Of a stretch of DNA of 64,000 nucleotides, positions 61,194-64,000 are shown piece after piece. A model generated the notes under the pieces. That model saw only the letters and a list, made by a program, of their open reading frames with translations. It made no database searches and had not been told where the DNA came from. The position numbers were made by a program, and so were the translations under genes. Origin of the DNA: Adiantum capillus-veneris (taxonomy: Eukaryota > Streptophyta > Polypodiopsida > Polypodiales > Pteridaceae); the NCBI GenBank assembly GCA_014529385.2, contig CM043959.1, positions 56,400,753-56,464,752 of the forward strand, written 5' to 3'. Position 1 is the stretch's first letter; the number at the start of each line of letters is the position of its first letter.

Positions 61194-62392
61194 TGCTCGT
61201 TGATGCAGTCATATGCAACAAACCCTAGCAAATATACCAGCATCAACTGTTGTTGAGTGATAGGTTACAACTATTGTAACCTGTGCAACAACATCAATAG
61301 GAGAATCATCAATAAAAATCATTGAAAAAAAACAAGATCTTACTTTGTCTTAAAGAAGTGTGCGAGTCCAGTGCATGTGGACATCACATCGAATGGAATC
61401 TCTTGTGAGCATTAGTTGGATAAGGATGTCCTTGATAGTGGATCTTTTGTTGTAGTGAAAGTGTAAACAGTGATTGAGTTCCAATCAATTCCATCTTATT
61501 TGCATGCCATGCATGCAAGTGTGAGAAATAGATTGACGACCTCCATAGTTTGAGCCAATATTGTGCGTGCCTTGCACTTCTCTATTGGCATGTATACATC
61601 ACAATTTGACATTGCCATATGTATAATGTGATTGTATATCCTCATATTTCCAATGCCCCAAACATGTATGCCATTGTCCTTGATCCTAAATTAATGAGCA
61701 TTACCTCAACATGGGGTAGAAGCCTTGCTTCTTGTATGAAATTCACTCTCAGAAGATCTTTCCAAATTAAAGGTTAAAAATATAAATAAATAAAAAGAAC
61801 TTGAAATTATCTAACCTTGTTGCCCATATGTGGCCAGTTGTCTCAAATTCATGCTCGGTTGAGAATGAACTCTAGTCTGATTTTGTTGTCCTTGCTTGAA
61901 TATAGCTCATAGCAAGACCCATTTTTGTATGCTAATAGCGTATCTCAAACATTGGAAGCTACTATGTGAGAGTCCAAAAATAAGAATATTTGCTTCCAAT
62001 AGTGACATCTCAATTGAAATCATCTAGGATTCTTACGAAGGGCCTCACCCCATCGTAACAACCAAAAATTGCATAAAAGTGAAAAATTATGCGCACCTAT
62101 TGTGTGACATCTTATGTATACCATCTCATAGACTTAGTTGTGATGGAAATCCTCTAGCTCCAAAAGAGCTCTTATGAATCTTCTTACCAAGACAGCTTTA
62201 CTGAGAGCGTTGTTCAAGATGACCTTGTCAAGCCTTGGTCTTGTTCCCCTTCCTAATCTTGGAGCCCTTTTGACCCGATTTGAGAGGATTTTTTTGCGTG
62301 CTTTAGATTTAGCTTGTAGCCATGGATGGAAATGTGCTTTCTTTTATATTGTCTACAATCTTGCAAGCTTTACAAGCTTTGGATTTCCTTGC

Positions 62393-62477
<85 letters not shown>

Positions 62478-62640
62478 AGCCATGCTCCTTGAACACCTTT
62501 ATTTTCAATGGGTTTTGATGGATTTCCCACCCTTCTCAACTTCTTGGATGAATGTGCCTCTATTTCCACGCAAGCCTGAAGAGCATACTCACCCTCATAT
62601 GTTGTATACCGCAAAAAGGTAAAAAAATTAGAAGGTATGA
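61194..62640. other. Intergenic DNA, no gene recognised
   Basis: AT-rich sequence. A minus-strand stretch around 62040 ('GVRPFVRILDD') faintly recalls transposase sequence but is riddled with stops. A compound (ACTA)n(TA)n(TG)n tract lies at 62397-62476. Confidence 0.4.
62397..62476. repeat. Compound (ACTA)n(TA)n(TG)n microsatellite
   Basis: Three adjacent simple tracts run without interruption. Confidence 0.95.
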
Positions 62641-62849
62641 ACTTGAAAATACTTGCTTACCAAGTTGGGGAAACCATTCAAAACCTTCTTTGATTAAAGT
62701 AGAGCTAAAACCCAAAATAATTGTCGAAACAAATTTCTGGCAAGGAAAAAAACCTGTGCCATATGACGCTCAAGAAAAAAGAGAAGCTTGATAAATTTCA
62801 TACTATAATCGCCGCTATATTGTATGAGAGTGAGCATCGAAGAGGGAGA

Positions 62850-63204
62850 GAGCCCACTTGTGCCAAAAATGTTGGAGGAAGAGAGGAGAGAGTGAAAATT
62901 ATAGAAGCTTAGATACGCTACAAGCAAGCACTCTCAATACACAATGTGTTGAATACAAAACCCCAAGCAATCCTTTTATAGGATGTTGGGTTGAGGTAGG
63001 GAAAAAATGTGTAGATGGGTCAAAATTATAAAAGCCCATAAAATGGCTAAAATATGTGTGCACCCAGCCAGGCTCAAAAAATGACCAACCGGACACATGC
63101 TTAGGTTCCCACCCATTCAACCTATGTGATGTGCAATGCGTGGCTAGCCCAAGACAATCACTAGCCATACAAAATGTCAAAGCAACGGTGGTGTAACTCT
63201 AGCA
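62850..63204 (-). mobile_element. 3' LTR (part) of the minus-strand copia element
   Basis: On the minus strand GAGAGGGGG (polypurine tract, plus-strand 63205-63216) is followed by TGCTAGAGTTACACC, so the LTR starts at 63204 and extends left. A minus-strand TATA box (CCTATAAAAGG) is near 62970. The left boundary is not determined; 62850 is approximate. Confidence 0.5.
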
Positions 63205-63211
63205 CCCCCTC

Positions 63212-64000
63212 TCAACACCGGATGCTGAGACAACACAAATGCGTCAAAGGTGAGAAGACAAGGTCCTCTGAGGTACATCCTTTGTGAAGATGTCTGTTGC
63301 ATTGTCCATGGTAGGGACATACTCCAGATGAAGGTCTCCAACCAAAACCCTTTTGAACATAGTGGTACTGCACCTCAACATGCTTTGTTCGAGCATGAAA
63401 GATAGGGTTCTTGGAAATAGCTATGAAGCTCTGATTATTGCACAAAAGACGTGTAGTAGTAGTCTGAGGAAAACACAAATCTCCTAGTAATCTCCGTAGC
63501 CATATGACCTCACAAGCATCAAAGCAAGTTGCTCTATACTCCACCTCTGTGGAAGATAGCACAACGGTGGTTGGGTTGCGGCTTACTGCTCCAAGATATA
63601 GGTCCCGAGCCACGTGTGAAAACTACTCCTGTAGTAGAGCACCGAGAATTTGGATATTTGGCCCAATCTTAATCACACCAACCAAGTAGGGTGCAACCTT
63701 TGGAGCGACCATAGAACACACCATGGTCCAAGATACCACTGATGTACCGCAAAGTACTACCAATGTCGATAAGGAGGTTGGGTGTTGAAAGAACTAAGGA
63801 CAAAAATTGTGTAGCAGATGTTTGGTTGGGAATAAGTGAGCCAACAAAGTTCCTGTATTGCTCCAAGTCAATCTGTGGGAAGGATTACCAATCAATATAT
63901 TCTCCTCGGGCTCAGAAGGAGTGTTGATAGGTCTGTAGGAATCTCTCCAAGATAGCCTTTACATACTTCCATTGAGAAAAGAAGATATCGTCTGGTTTCT
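63212..64000 (-). pseudogene. Ty1/copia pol, RT end and RNase H, running off the window
   Basis: From the window edge the minus strand reads 'FSQWKYVKAILERF' and 'LEQYRNFVGSLI', then 'GSTLRYISGILDHGVFY'. RNase H motifs follow: VVLSSTEVEYRA, EVIWLRRLL, 'LLCNNQSFIAISKNPIFH' and RTKHVEVQYHYV. The sequence needs several frame changes, for example near 63660 and 63890, so it is decayed. The order and motifs are those of plant copia elements. Confidence 0.88.

Noticed and set aside
61800-62290. hAT-like transposase fragment on the minus strand
   Set aside because: Only a short faint resemblance is visible, with many stops, which is not enough to annotate.

Overview
The window looks like repeat-dense nuclear DNA of a land plant with a large genome. 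The evidence is a Ty3/gypsy element with a tRNA-Asp primer site, a Ty1/copia fragment, a large CACTA (En/Spm) element with a TNP2-type transposase, GT-AG introns and long dinucleotide tracts. I cannot name the species. One zinc-finger transposase-like gene recalls proteins of non-seed plants, so a fern or lycophyte is possible, but this is an inference. No ordinary host gene, tRNA or rRNA was recognised. Almost all coding sequence belongs to mobile elements, most of it broken by stops and frameshifts.

The layout is a set of nested insertions. An old minus-strand LTR retrotransposon (R1, 3699-61188) is flanked by the 5-bp duplication TAAAG on sides 57 kb apart. Its 3' LTR is split by a roughly 34 kb gene-bearing segment (G1, about 3792-37953). 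Its internal region holds a 17.6 kb CACTA element (C1, 40964-58523, duplication TCA). C1's TNP2 gene is cut in two by an 8.6 kb terminal-inverted-repeat transposon (T1, 46657-55277). G1 is itself interrupted by a gypsy element (R2, 11684-23201, duplication AATGT) and by a second LTR element (R3, 26294-32888). One LTR of R3 contains a solo LTR (27429-28231, duplication TCGCG).

G1 and T1 are the most interesting parts. Both carry the same three genes that are unusual for transposons: a protein with a KG(A/S)WVxMQP block (here MQP), a protein with a Y(V/I)FLHD block (here FLHD), and an FCP1/SCP-like HAD phosphatase. Each also lies beside a large transposase-like gene, but the two transposase-like genes appear to be of different types. 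T1 is bounded by 33-bp inverted repeats with 31 matches. Joining its flanks directly restores the conserved TNP2 reading frame, which suggests insertion without a target duplication.

Three long arrays built on the self-complementary word TATGCTAATTAGCATA lie at 5.4-7.1, 24.1-25.6 and 33.5-35.1 kb. The first and third fill predicted introns of G1 genes. A fourth palindromic array (CACTAATGCAAGCATTAGTG type) lies between the two divergent genes of C1. Outside R1, the left 3.6 kb holds a ~298-bp tandem repeat carrying AGTCTATCGCGATAGACT plus two LTR fragments. The right 2.8 kb ends in a decayed minus-strand copia pol gene.
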